From Thermoplasmata archaeon (GTDB lineage: Archaea > Thermoplasmatota > JAKEGO01), in assembly GCA_022615805.1 (NCBI GenBank), contig JAKEGO010000180.1, positions 1 through 8,084 on the forward strand: a stretch of 8,084 bases of DNA, read 5' to 3'. Under the pieces are notes generated by a model. It was not told the DNA's origin. It saw only the letters and a program-made list of their open reading frames with translations, and ran no database searches. The translations under genes were made by a program, and so were the position numbers. Below, piece after piece: positions 1 to 5,703 of this stretch (its first letter is position 1; each line of letters opens with the position of its first letter).

Positions 1-21
1 CCCCATCGCTCACCATTCGAA

Positions 22-58
22 ATTCACGAGCAGGCCGATCAACAGATCGGCCGTGAAT
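22..58. repeat. Bulged inverted repeat (8 bp + 6 bp arms)
   Basis: GGCCGATC (33-40) and GATCGGCC (45-52) form a perfect 8-bp stem closed by AACA. Outside it ATTCAC (22-27) pairs with GTGAAT (53-58), leaving a 5-nt bulge (28-32) on one side only. It could form a stable RNA hairpin on either strand or be a dyad protein-binding site. No T-run follows on either strand, so a classical intrinsic terminator is not supported. Confidence 0.6.
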
Positions 59-69
59 CCCGTCGGGAG

Positions 70-114
70 CATTTTCTTCCCCTTTCAGTCAGTGTTGTCT
101 AGGGGAAGAAAATG
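70..114. repeat. Perfect 14-bp inverted repeat, 17-nt spacer
   Basis: The left arm CATTTTCTTCCCCT (70-83) is the exact reverse complement of the right arm AGGGGAAGAAAATG (101-114); the spacer is 84-100. Pairing ends sharply on both sides (69/115 and 84/100 do not pair). It begins about 64 nt past the stop codon of the minus-strand MurL-like gene. Read outward, each arm looks like a purine-rich ribosome-binding site followed by ATG. Possible roles are a 3'-end stem-loop, a dyad operator, or the remains of a small element's ends; the sequence does not decide. Confidence 0.75.
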
Positions 115-177
115 GATCCAGGAGTCAGGTCACGTTGCATGACACCGGTTCACGATGTGGTCTTCGCGCAGAGGATG

Positions 178-1620
178 TCACCGACGTTCGAAGGTCGGCC
201 TCTCCGCTTTCGCCCACTCGCCCCCCTCGAGACGGGTGTACCCGTCCACGTACTCCTCTAGGATGTCCAGGATGCGGTCCCGGAACCTGTCGGGGACGTG
301 CGCCAGGTCGCCCCAGTACGGGTGGATGTGGATGCTCTCCACATGGGGCCTCGGTTCGCCGCCGAGTCCGGGGACGCGACGCGAGGCCAGCAGGCGCGCC
401 TGCGCCTCCTCGTCCGGGTCGATCCTGAACGACGTCGTGAGGAGCCGCTCGGGCACGCGGGCCACGTCCTCCTCCCTGAAGCCGAAACGGGACGGGTCGG
501 CGCCGGCAGCGATGATGAACAGGAGCACTCCGAGGCATTTCGAGCACTGCCCGCACTGGACGATGCGGCCGCCCTCGATGCTGCACGAGTGGCACGACCG
601 TTGCAGGGGGGCGATCCCGGGGTAGCGGTCGATCAGCACGCGCTCCACGATGAGGCCGGCGACGGGCCGCAGCGCGCTCCACTGGCGGAGGCCGGGCATC
701 CTGACGCCGTACCATTCCTCCATCCGGAGGTCGAAGGTCTGCCATTGGTCGCGGATGCCGAACGAATGAGGTATGCCGCGGAAGGTCGGCATCTCGCGGA
801 TGTCGTCGAACTCGTTCCCCATGAGGAGGTTACCGATGCGCTTCCTGGCGAACAGTGGCATGAGTAGGAAGATGTAGACCGGGAAGATGCACAGCCTTAT
901 CGGGTATGTGTCCGCCCAGACCTTCCGGTGGTCCGGCCTTATGATGCGCATGCCGTCGAGCATGAAGGTGTAGAAGCGGTCGACGTTCGTCCAGACGCGT
1001 GCAGTGTTGGCGTCGGTCGCGGAATGGTGCCGGTAGGCGGTGAGGGCGGTGCGCCAGTGGCCGCCGCTCTCGTTGACATAGAGGGGGTGGACGTCCGCGC
1101 CGACCTCCCTCATGAGCCCGTAGGTCAAGAGGCTCTCCTTCCCGCTGCTCGAGAGGATGCCGCAGGCGTTGCCGTCCATGCCCTCGGCGATCGGGCGGTC
1201 CGCCTCGGCGCCGGAGTGGACCAGACGCGCCATCGATGGGACGGACTCCGGGCCTGCGTCCTCGACCCCTTGGAGGTATTGCGGCAGGATGTAGTCAGCC
1301 CGCCGCCTGAGGACCTTGTTGACGAAGACGTCGAGGCCGAAGTCGTCGATGACGTCCTGCATCAGGGACGCGTCCGCCCGGGCGAGCGGGAAGTCCGCGA
1401 CGATCTCTCCGGTGAACGGCCCGTAGTTCGCCATCGGCATCAGGGCGGCGAGCCTGAGGAGGGGGGCGTCCTCGTCCCTCACGGGGACGTCGTATCGCCA
1501 TCGCAGTTCGAACTCCCGCACTCGCCCGTCCACCCCGGTCGTCCGGACCGCCGTCTTCACGCTGCCCCCCCTGGCGGAGGGGTCGCCGACCTCTATCCTC
1601 GCGAAACATTCTAGGTCCAT
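178..1620 (-). CDS. MurL-like PP-loop ATP pyrophosphatase family protein
   Basis: A 480-residue protein. A PP-loop is at 157-163 (SSSGKES, matching the SGGKDS type of N-type ATP pyrophosphatases, which bind ATP and release AMP and PPi). Further landmarks in order are a YVNE segment near 181, GNE at 268-270, ALRP near 316, and a cysteine cluster C343, C346, C356, C359, C362 (QCGQCSKC). The same order (PP-loop, NE, LRP, Cys then CxxCxxC) is what I recall for bacterial MurL, the UDP-MurNAc-L-Ala-L-Glu epimerase. A hydrophobic stretch (about 240-258) is probably buried, not clearly a membrane helix. The start at 1620 is chosen over an in-frame ATG at 1641 because GGAGGT (1631-1626) lies 5 nt before it; the longer start would overlap the Nudix gene. 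It is second in an operon, one base after the Nudix stop. An archaeon would lack the MurL substrate, so the substrate is unknown; another amino-acid- or carboxyl-activating role is possible. Confidence 0.7.
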   Translation of the reverse strand: MDLECFARIEVGDPSARGGSVKTAVRTTGVDGRVREFELRWRYDVPVRDEDAPLLRLAALMPMANYGPFTGEIVADFPLARADASLMQDVIDDFGLDVFVNKVLRRRADYILPQYLQGVEDAGPESVPSMARLVHSGAEADRPIAEGMDGNACGILSSSGKESLLTYGLMREVGADVHPLYVNESGGHWRTALTAYRHHSATDANTARVWTNVDRFYTFMLDGMRIIRPDHRKVWADTYPIRLCIFPVYIFLLMPLFARKRIGNLLMGNEFDDIREMPTFRGIPHSFGIRDQWQTFDLRMEEWYGVRMPGLRQWSALRPVAGLIVERVLIDRYPGIAPLQRSCHSCSIEGGRIVQCGQCSKCLGVLLFIIAAGADPSRFGFREEDVARVPERLLTTSFRIDPDEEAQARLLASRRVPGLGGEPRPHVESIHIHPYWGDLAHVPDRFRDRILDILEEYVDGYTRLEGGEWAKAERPTFERR

Positions 1621-1621
1621 A

Positions 1622-2077
1622 TCATACCTCCACCGCCGCATCTAGGGCGTCCGCCAGGATGCGCCCGTGGTCGAAGGCGAGGGGCGGAGGGTCGCAGGCC
1701 GGGAACCACCCCGCCTCGGCGGCGTCGTCGGCCCCCGCTGGCTCGCCTGACACCATCTCGAGCAGGAAGGCCACCGACACCGTGTGTCCCCGTGGGTCCC
1801 GGCAAGGATCCGAGTAGACCCCGACCAGACGGACGATCCTCGACACGACGCCGGACTCCTCGAGGACCTCTCGGACGACGGCCTCCTCGACGGTCTCGCC
1901 GACCTCGACGAAGCCGCCGGGAAGCGCCCACTCCCCCTTGAACGGGGGATTTCCGCGCCGGACGAGGAGGACCCTCCCCGCATGGAGCACCACCCCGTCG
2001 ACGGTAAGTGCCGGCGAGGGCCCGTTGGTTATCTGGTTCAGGAGCGCGATGATCTCTTCGGGTGTGCGATCCGCCAT
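1622..2077 (-). CDS. Nudix hydrolase, ADP-ribose pyrophosphatase-like
   Basis: A 151-residue protein hydrolysing nucleoside diphosphates linked to a second moiety. The Nudix box fits the consensus exactly: G55-x5-E61-x7-R69-E70-V71-L72-E73-E74-S75-G76-V77; the glutamates bind the catalytic Mg2+. The lead-in (NPPFKGEWALPGG, 43-55) and the tract YSDPCRDPRGHTVS (88-101) resemble archaeal ADP-ribose pyrophosphatases such as the MJ1149 type, with prolines about 14-18 residues past the box; substrate remains inferred. The ATG at 2077 is preferred over in-frame upstream codons because the TATA-like box starts 29 nt before it, placing transcription start at or next to the ATG. It is the first gene of an operon with the MurL-like gene. 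The frame stays open far upstream, but that extension lies antisense to the neighbouring membrane gene. Confidence 0.9.
   Translation of the reverse strand: MADRTPEEIIALLNQITNGPSPALTVDGVVLHAGRVLLVRRGNPPFKGEWALPGGFVEVGETVEEAVVREVLEESGVVSRIVRLVGVYSDPCRDPRGHTVSVAFLLEMVSGEPAGADDAAEAGWFPACDPPPLAFDHGRILADALDAAVEV
1626..1631 (-). promoter_or_regulatory. Shine-Dalgarno that decides the MurL-like start
   Basis: On the minus strand GGAGGT is followed by five bases and ATG at 1620. It lies inside the end of the Nudix gene (stop 1624-1622), so the second gene is translated from its own site or by coupling. This contrasts with the leaderless geometry of the first gene of the operon. Confidence 0.8.
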
Positions 2078-2098
2078 CGCCACGTGAACGTCAAAGGG

Positions 2099-2107
2099 CC
2101 TTTTAAT
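2099..2107 (-). promoter_or_regulatory. TATA-like box for the Nudix/MurL-like operon
   Basis: On the minus strand ATTAAAAGG lies with its first T (2106) 29 nt upstream of the ATG at 2077. Archaeal TATA boxes are centred about 26 nt before transcription start, so a leaderless transcript is predicted. Confidence 0.6.
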
Positions 2108-2227
2108 CATTAGGATGAGGTGGCCGGCGGCGGGGTCCGGACTGCCACGGGCGACGTGAAGCTCTTCCGCGATGGCGGGGGACGCATCCCAAGGAGCGAG
2201 CGGCGGGCCTTGTATAACGTTTCCCTC

Positions 2228-2238
2228 AAACCTTAAAT
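2228..2238 (+). promoter_or_regulatory. TATA-like box for the four-helix membrane protein gene
   Basis: AAACCTTAAAT has a purine-rich BRE-like lead followed by the box. It starts about 29 nt upstream of the GTG at 2261 and swallows the alternative ATG at 2237, arguing that translation starts at GTG on a leaderless transcript. Confidence 0.65.
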
Positions 2239-2260
2239 GCCAGTTCCACATAGTCCGGGC

Positions 2261-3007
2261 GTGGGCCTCTCGAAGCTCTTCGCGAACAAGAAGGACCTCA
2301 GCATGCTCTTCGCCACAGCGGGCGTCATCCTGGTCGTGGCGTCGATCGCCTTCCCTTGGTGGTTCCTCTCCATCGAGAAGGAGGGGGTGATCAACGAGAA
2401 GGAGGTCGAGACCTTCTGGCTCGACCGAGCCGATTTCGACGGCGGCGACTTCGACGAAGAGTACTCCTACGCGGATTCCGATAAGCCCTACAAGCACCCG
2501 CCGCGGGTCGCGGAGATCGCCCGGTACCTCGCCATCGGCGCCGCCGCGCTGGCCCTCGTCGCCCTCGGCCTCCTCACCATGACCCTGTTCTGGAGGCCGG
2601 TCATCGATCTCAGGTGGCTGATGTTCATACTCCTCCTTTCCGTCATGGTAAGCCTGATCGCCCCCCTCTACTTCATGGCCGCGTTCCCCAAGTCGTGGGA
2701 GTATGAGTTCGACCGCAGGGACGAGATACCCGACCCCTACGACAAGAAGTTCGATGGCCCGGAGATACCGATGTTCCATGACAAGTTCGACGGCACGGTC
2801 GAACATGAGATGGGCTCCCCGAAGAACAGGACGGTCGAGACGATAATCTGGGGAGGAGGGGCGGGATGGTTCCTCGCGGTCATAGGCGGACTGCTGCAGT
2901 TCCTCGCCCTGCTCATCCTCTACAAGTACATGCACGAGGTCTTCGGGATACCGCGGAGCCCGTACGAGGGGGCCGAGACCGTCGAGACCGTTGTAACCCA
3001 GGAATAG
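2261..3007 (+). CDS. Hypothetical four-helix membrane protein
   Basis: A 248-residue protein I do not recognise. Four hydrophobic segments are visible at about 14-38, 86-110, 118-141 and 197-222. Lysines at 5, 10 and 11 and the short WRPVIDLRW turn between helices 2 and 3 put both termini inside by the positive-inside rule, leaving two long outside loops (about 39-85 and 142-196). Both loops are rich in Asp and Glu: loop 1 contains DFDGGDFDEE (58-67), and loop 2 repeats KFDG (163-166 and 175-178). These could bind cations, but that is inference. No cysteine pair is present. The GTG start is chosen because the only upstream in-frame ATG (2237) sits in the promoter box. It precedes the tes-family gene in the same direction by 91 bp, which has its own promoter. 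Overall topology resembles tetraspan or claudin-like proteins, but no family motif was found. Confidence 0.8.
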   Translation: MGLSKLFANKKDLSMLFATAGVILVVASIAFPWWFLSIEKEGVINEKEVETFWLDRADFDGGDFDEEYSYADSDKPYKHPPRVAEIARYLAIGAAALALVALGLLTMTLFWRPVIDLRWLMFILLLSVMVSLIAPLYFMAAFPKSWEYEFDRRDEIPDPYDKKFDGPEIPMFHDKFDGTVEHEMGSPKNRTVETIIWGGGAGWFLAVIGGLLQFLALLILYKYMHEVFGIPRSPYEGAETVETVVTQE

Positions 3008-3054
3008 ACAATATGTGCTCCACGCGAGCGGGGCCTTGTCACGCAAGGGGCTAC

Positions 3055-3066
3055 AAAATCTTTAAG
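3055..3066 (+). promoter_or_regulatory. TATA-like box for the tes-family gene
   Basis: AAAATCTTTAAG starts well upstream of the ATG at 3099: its CTTTAAG begins 39 nt before it. This is about 8-10 nt farther than for the other genes in the window, predicting a short leader that contains the Shine-Dalgarno at 3089-3095. Confidence 0.65.
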
Positions 3067-3088
3067 TCGGCCCGTGGCTTCTTTCGAC

Positions 3089-3095
3089 AGGTGAT
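3089..3095 (+). promoter_or_regulatory. Shine-Dalgarno for the tes-family gene
   Basis: AGGTGAT matches the extended anti-Shine-Dalgarno complement (AGGAGGTGATC) and ends three bases before ATG 3099, in keeping with the longer box-to-start distance. It supports ATG 3099; GTG 3091 runs straight into a stop and ATG 3094 is out of frame. Confidence 0.6.
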
Positions 3096-3098
3096 GCC

Positions 3099-4736
3099 AT
3101 GACCAGCCAGCTCAACGTCGGGGATTACACCGCGTCCATCGGCCTGCCCAAGACGACGGTGTCGCTGTGCCCCGAATGCGGGCGGAAGGTGCCGGCGAAG
3201 ATACGGGAGGACGGCGGCCGCGTCGTGATGGAGAAGGAGTGCCCCGATCACGGCGCTTTCAGGGACGTCATCTGGTCCGACGCACGGATGTACCTCAGGG
3301 CAGAGGAGTGGGCCGTCGACGGGTACGGCGTGACGAACCCCCAGCTCGACGCCCCGCCGGAACGCTGCCCCGATGCGTGCGGCCTCTGCACGGCCCACCT
3401 CAGCACCACGAACCTCGCGAACCTCGACCTCACGAACAGGTGCAACCTCAAGTGCCCTGTGTGCTTCGCGAACGCCAACGCCGCCGGGTACGTATTCGAG
3501 CCCACCTTCGACGAGGTCGTCTCCATGATGAAGGTCCTCCGGGCACAGAGACCCGTACCGACCCCGGCCATCCAGTTCGCCGGAGGGGAGCCGACGATAT
3601 ACCCCCGGTTCCTGGACGTCGTCCGGAAGGCACGGGAGCTCGGCTTCGCGCAGATCCAGGTCGCCACGAACGGCATCCTGCTGGCCCACGGGAAGGGGTT
3701 CGCCCAGGAGCTGGTCGACGCCGGGATGCACACCGTGTACCTCCAGTTCGACGGCCTCAGGGAGTCGGACTACATCGCGGCGAGGGGCGTCAAGCTCCTC
3801 GAGACGAAGAAGAAGGCCGTCGAGGCGTGCAGGGGCACAAAGCCGAGGCCCCTCGCCATGCTCTTCGTGCCCACCGTGATCAGGACCGTCAACGACGACC
3901 AGGTGGGACCGATCCTCAGATACGCCATCGAGAACCGCGACGTCGTGAGGGGGGTCAACTACCAGCCGGTCGCCTTCACCGGCCGCATCGACGAGGAGGC
4001 ACGGGAGCGCCAGCGGTACACCCTCTCCGACCTGGCGATGGATCTCGATAAGCAGACGGGCTTCATCGCGCGGGAGGACATGTACCCCGTGCCCTCCGTG
4101 ACCGCGATATCGCGCCTGATCACGGCGATACACGAGCCGAAGATGGCGTTCACCTCGCACCCGCACTGCGGCCTCGCTACCTTCCTCGTCATCGACGAGA
4201 AGGGGAACCCCACGCCCATCACCAGGATGGTCGACGTGGATGGGCTCCTTCGCGAGATGTGGAGGCTCGCAGACAGGGCCGAGACGACGATAGGCCAGTT
4301 CATGATAGGGATCCACAAGAGGTTCTCCAGGATAAAGGATGACGAGGAGAGGCGCGAAGCCCTCCTCAGGAAGTTCGACGAGTACTTCGGCGAGTACATC
4401 AAGGACCCCGACCTTCCGGGGGGCGTGAGCCTCCACGAGGTCCTCGCAGACATAACGTTCAACCCCGAGAAGGACCCGCTCTCGAGGTTCACGTGGTCGA
4501 CCATGTTCGTCGGCGGGATGCATTTCCAGGACAGTTACAATTACGACATCGACCGGGTCATGCGCTGCGTCATCCACTACGTCGTCCCGGATGGCAGGGT
4601 GATCCCCTTCTGCGCCTACAACAGCGGGCCGACCTACCGGACCGAGGTGGAGAAGAAGCATTCCGTCCCGCTGGAGGAGTGGCGCAGGCGGAACGCCGGG
4701 AAGGAGAAGTACTACGCGGGCGACCAGGCGAAGTGA
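3099..4736 (+). CDS. tes: Tes-family radical SAM enzyme (tetraether lipid synthase, MJ0619-like)
   Basis: A 545-residue protein. Tes joins the phytanyl chain ends of two archaeol lipids to make membrane-spanning tetraethers. The radical SAM motif is C115-x3-C119-x2-C122 (CNLKCPVC), with the SAM-binding GGEP at 162-165. The N-terminus carries C24-x2-C27, C48 (CPDHG), then C90-x3-C94-x2-C97, with C357, C490 and C505 further on. The characterised M. jannaschii Tes holds several Fe-S clusters plus a rubredoxin-like iron, and the cysteine-rich N-terminus fits that plan. The stretch around the SAM motif (TNRCNLKCPVCFANANAAGY) is strongly family-like. No membrane helix is seen; the enzyme probably works at the membrane face. 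It has its own promoter and lies 91 bp after the four-helix protein gene; it is convergent with the gamma-CA-like gene, 33 bp away. Exact product (tetraether, macrocyclic archaeol, or the role of a Tes paralogue) cannot be settled from sequence alone. Confidence 0.85.
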   Translation: MTSQLNVGDYTASIGLPKTTVSLCPECGRKVPAKIREDGGRVVMEKECPDHGAFRDVIWSDARMYLRAEEWAVDGYGVTNPQLDAPPERCPDACGLCTAHLSTTNLANLDLTNRCNLKCPVCFANANAAGYVFEPTFDEVVSMMKVLRAQRPVPTPAIQFAGGEPTIYPRFLDVVRKARELGFAQIQVATNGILLAHGKGFAQELVDAGMHTVYLQFDGLRESDYIAARGVKLLETKKKAVEACRGTKPRPLAMLFVPTVIRTVNDDQVGPILRYAIENRDVVRGVNYQPVAFTGRIDEEARERQRYTLSDLAMDLDKQTGFIAREDMYPVPSVTAISRLITAIHEPKMAFTSHPHCGLATFLVIDEKGNPTPITRMVDVDGLLREMWRLADRAETTIGQFMIGIHKRFSRIKDDEERREALLRKFDEYFGEYIKDPDLPGGVSLHEVLADITFNPEKDPLSRFTWSTMFVGGMHFQDSYNYDIDRVMRCVIHYVVPDGRVIPFCAYNSGPTYRTEVEKKHSVPLEEWRRRNAGKEKYYAGDQAK

Positions 4737-4769
4737 AGCGTGGACGTACTGGCCCGCGGCCCGTCGCGC

Positions 4770-5441
4770 TCAATGCTCCCGGTCCATCGTATCGAAATCC
4801 ACGCCGCCGAACTGGCGCCCCATCTTGCGCTTCAGTTTATCTGGCGCGCCAGCGAAGATATCGCCATCGATCTTGACCTGGCCGATCCCGCTGGTCATCC
4901 CCTCCATCGGGGCCGCGCCGAAGGACTGCCCGTACAGGCGCGCCTTCTCCCATGCCTCCTCGTGGCTCGCCCTGATGCGGGCGACATCGGCGTCGTCGAG
5001 CTTCCGCTTCACCCGGGCCGGTGATCCGACGACGAGGGACCTGTCCTCCACATGCTTCCGCGGCGGCACCAGGGAGTCGGCGGAGACGATGCATTCTTTT
5101 CCGACCACGGCCCTGTCGAGGAGTATCGAGCCGATGCCCACGAGGGTCGAGGCTCCGACCTGGGCACCGTGGACCGTCACCCGGTGGCTGACGAGCGCGG
5201 CCTCGCCGATGACGACCTCGCTCCCCTTGGGCGCCTCGATGAAGCACATGTCAAGGACGACCGCGTTCCTCCTCACGTATATCGGGGCATCCTCCGCCCG
5301 CAGCACGCACCCGGGGTAGATGGCGGCGCCCTGCTCTATTATCACGTGGCCGATGACCCGCGCCGAAGGGTCGACGTAGGCGGTGGCGTCGATCTCCGGG
5401 GACTTCCCGGCCACGGCGATGACGTTCTCGTGCTCTTCCAT
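4770..5441 (-). CDS. Gamma-carbonic-anhydrase-family hexapeptide-repeat protein, altered metal site
   Basis: A 223-residue protein. A left-handed beta-helix of hexapeptide repeats runs from about residue 13 to 140, ending in the family-typical VGSPARVKRKL. Aligned by eye with CamH-type gamma carbonic anhydrases, the second and third zinc ligands are kept (H86 and H91, five apart), but the first His is Glu (E69, the expected 17 residues before H86). The catalytic RGD-type Asp is Glu (R48-A-E50) and the NIQDG Gln is Leu (L63). So it may bind metal with Glu/His/His, or not act as a carbonic anhydrase. A C-terminal tail of about 75 residues is present, with a helical part (150-170) and a second GAPDKLKRKM that echoes 139-148. 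The ATG at 5441 lies 29 nt from a TATA-like box; a nearby ATG at 5452 is out of frame. Related family members include PaaY and CaiE-type proteins. Confidence 0.85.
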   Translation of the reverse strand: MEEHENVIAVAGKSPEIDATAYVDPSARVIGHVIIEQGAAIYPGCVLRAEDAPIYVRRNAVVLDMCFIEAPKGSEVVIGEAALVSHRVTVHGAQVGASTLVGIGSILLDRAVVGKECIVSADSLVPPRKHVEDRSLVVGSPARVKRKLDDADVARIRASHEEAWEKARLYGQSFGAAPMEGMTSGIGQVKIDGDIFAGAPDKLKRKMGRQFGGVDFDTMDREH

Positions 5442-5463
5442 CGGGAGGCCATCTGCCTCTGCC

Positions 5464-5476
5464 TACATATTGTTTT
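5464..5476 (-). promoter_or_regulatory. TATA-like box for the gamma-CA-like gene
   Basis: On the minus strand AAAAAC (BRE-like) is followed by ATATGTA, whose first base (5470) is 29 nt before ATG 5441, again predicting a leaderless or nearly leaderless transcript. Confidence 0.6.
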
Positions 5477-5540
5477 TGGGGCCCAACGGTCCGATCGGCG
5501 CCCGGACCGCGCCCGCGCCTCCGGTCATGCCATCCCCATG

Positions 5541-5563
5541 CAGGGCATACCAATATCGCCCTG
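5541..5563. repeat. Hairpin-forming inverted repeat in a divergent promoter region
   Basis: CAGGGCATA (5541-5549) pairs with TAT (5554-5556) and GCCCTG (5558-5563), with one bulged C (5557) and a CCAA loop. It lies between the two divergent promoters of the region, so it may be a dyad operator rather than a transcript hairpin. Confidence 0.45.
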
Positions 5564-5592
5564 GTCGTTCCTTCCCCGTCACCACGTCCGGA

Positions 5593-5618
5593 CAGGAATG
5601 GCGGCCAGGAATGGTCGC
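5593..5618. repeat. Two tandem 13-bp direct repeats
   Basis: CAGGAATGG occurs at 5593-5601 and again at 5606-5614, as part of two 13-bp units identical at 11 of 13 positions; a third, weaker unit follows. The repeats are flanked by the palindromes GTCCGGAC (5586-5593) and CTCCGCGGAG (5635-5644). They sit about 55 bp upstream of the promoter box of the GxGYxYP gene and could be a regulator site; this is inference from position. Confidence 0.45.
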
Positions 5619-5668
5619 CGGGACGGAAGGCCGCCTCCGCGGAGCCAGGCGCGTTGCGGGCAGCCACA

Positions 5669-5679
5669 GAACCTTTAAG
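5669..5679 (+). promoter_or_regulatory. TATA-like box for the GxGYxYP-membrane fusion gene
   Basis: GAACCTTTAAG, nearly the same as the tes box, has its CTTTAAG starting 31 nt before ATG 5704; transcription would begin about two bases before the start codon. Confidence 0.65.
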
Positions 5680-5703
5680 TGAGTCCCGAGCGTTGCGTCG
5701 TCG

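Larger units (their letters stand above)
1..177. other. Non-coding left edge with two inverted repeats
   Basis: No convincing gene is seen. The plus frame open from base 1 stops at 100-102 and only about half of its codons end in G or C, unlike the strongly GC3-biased genes in the rest of the window. A 20-codon minus-strand frame (72 down to 10) has GC-rich third positions and a hydrophobic C-terminal half, but is too short to call. The stretch lies just downstream of the stop of the minus-strand MurL-like gene and holds two inverted repeats (22-58 and 70-114). Its AT-rich patches stand out from the rest of the window. Confidence 0.6.

Noticed and set aside
1..102. Plus-strand frame open from the left edge to a stop at 100-102 as the tail of an upstream gene
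   Set aside because: About half of its third positions are A or T, unlike all real genes here, and it runs through both inverted repeats.
1621..1641. ATG 1641 as start of the MurL-like protein
   Set aside because: It would overlap the Nudix coding end, and GGAGGT at 1631-1626 is correctly spaced for ATG 1620.
2237..2260. ATG 2237 as start of the four-helix protein
   Set aside because: The ATG overlaps the TATA-like box, so it would lie upstream of the predicted transcript start; GTG 2261 fits the spacing.
3008..3016. ACAATATGT as a second tes promoter, identical to the gamma-CA-like box core
   Set aside because: It is more than 80 nt from the start and a 9-base match is easily chance; the CTTTAAG box is better placed.
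2078..3046. N-terminal extension of the Nudix gene up to an ATG at 3046
   Set aside because: The extension is antisense to the membrane protein gene and crosses both divergent promoter boxes; the Nudix domain is complete from 2077.
3034..3048. CCTTG/CAAGG hairpin as terminator after the membrane protein gene
   Set aside because: Only five base pairs and no following T-run; too weak to call.
3051..4661. A 536-codon frame on the minus strand opposite the tes-family gene
   Set aside because: It has low-complexity composition typical of antisense GC-rich frames and no recognisable motif, and it overlaps a gene with clear radical SAM signatures.
4751..4761. GGCC-CGC-GGCC between the convergent tes and gamma-CA-like genes as a shared terminator
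   Set aside because: Four-bp arms in GC-rich DNA are common by chance and there is no T-run on either side.
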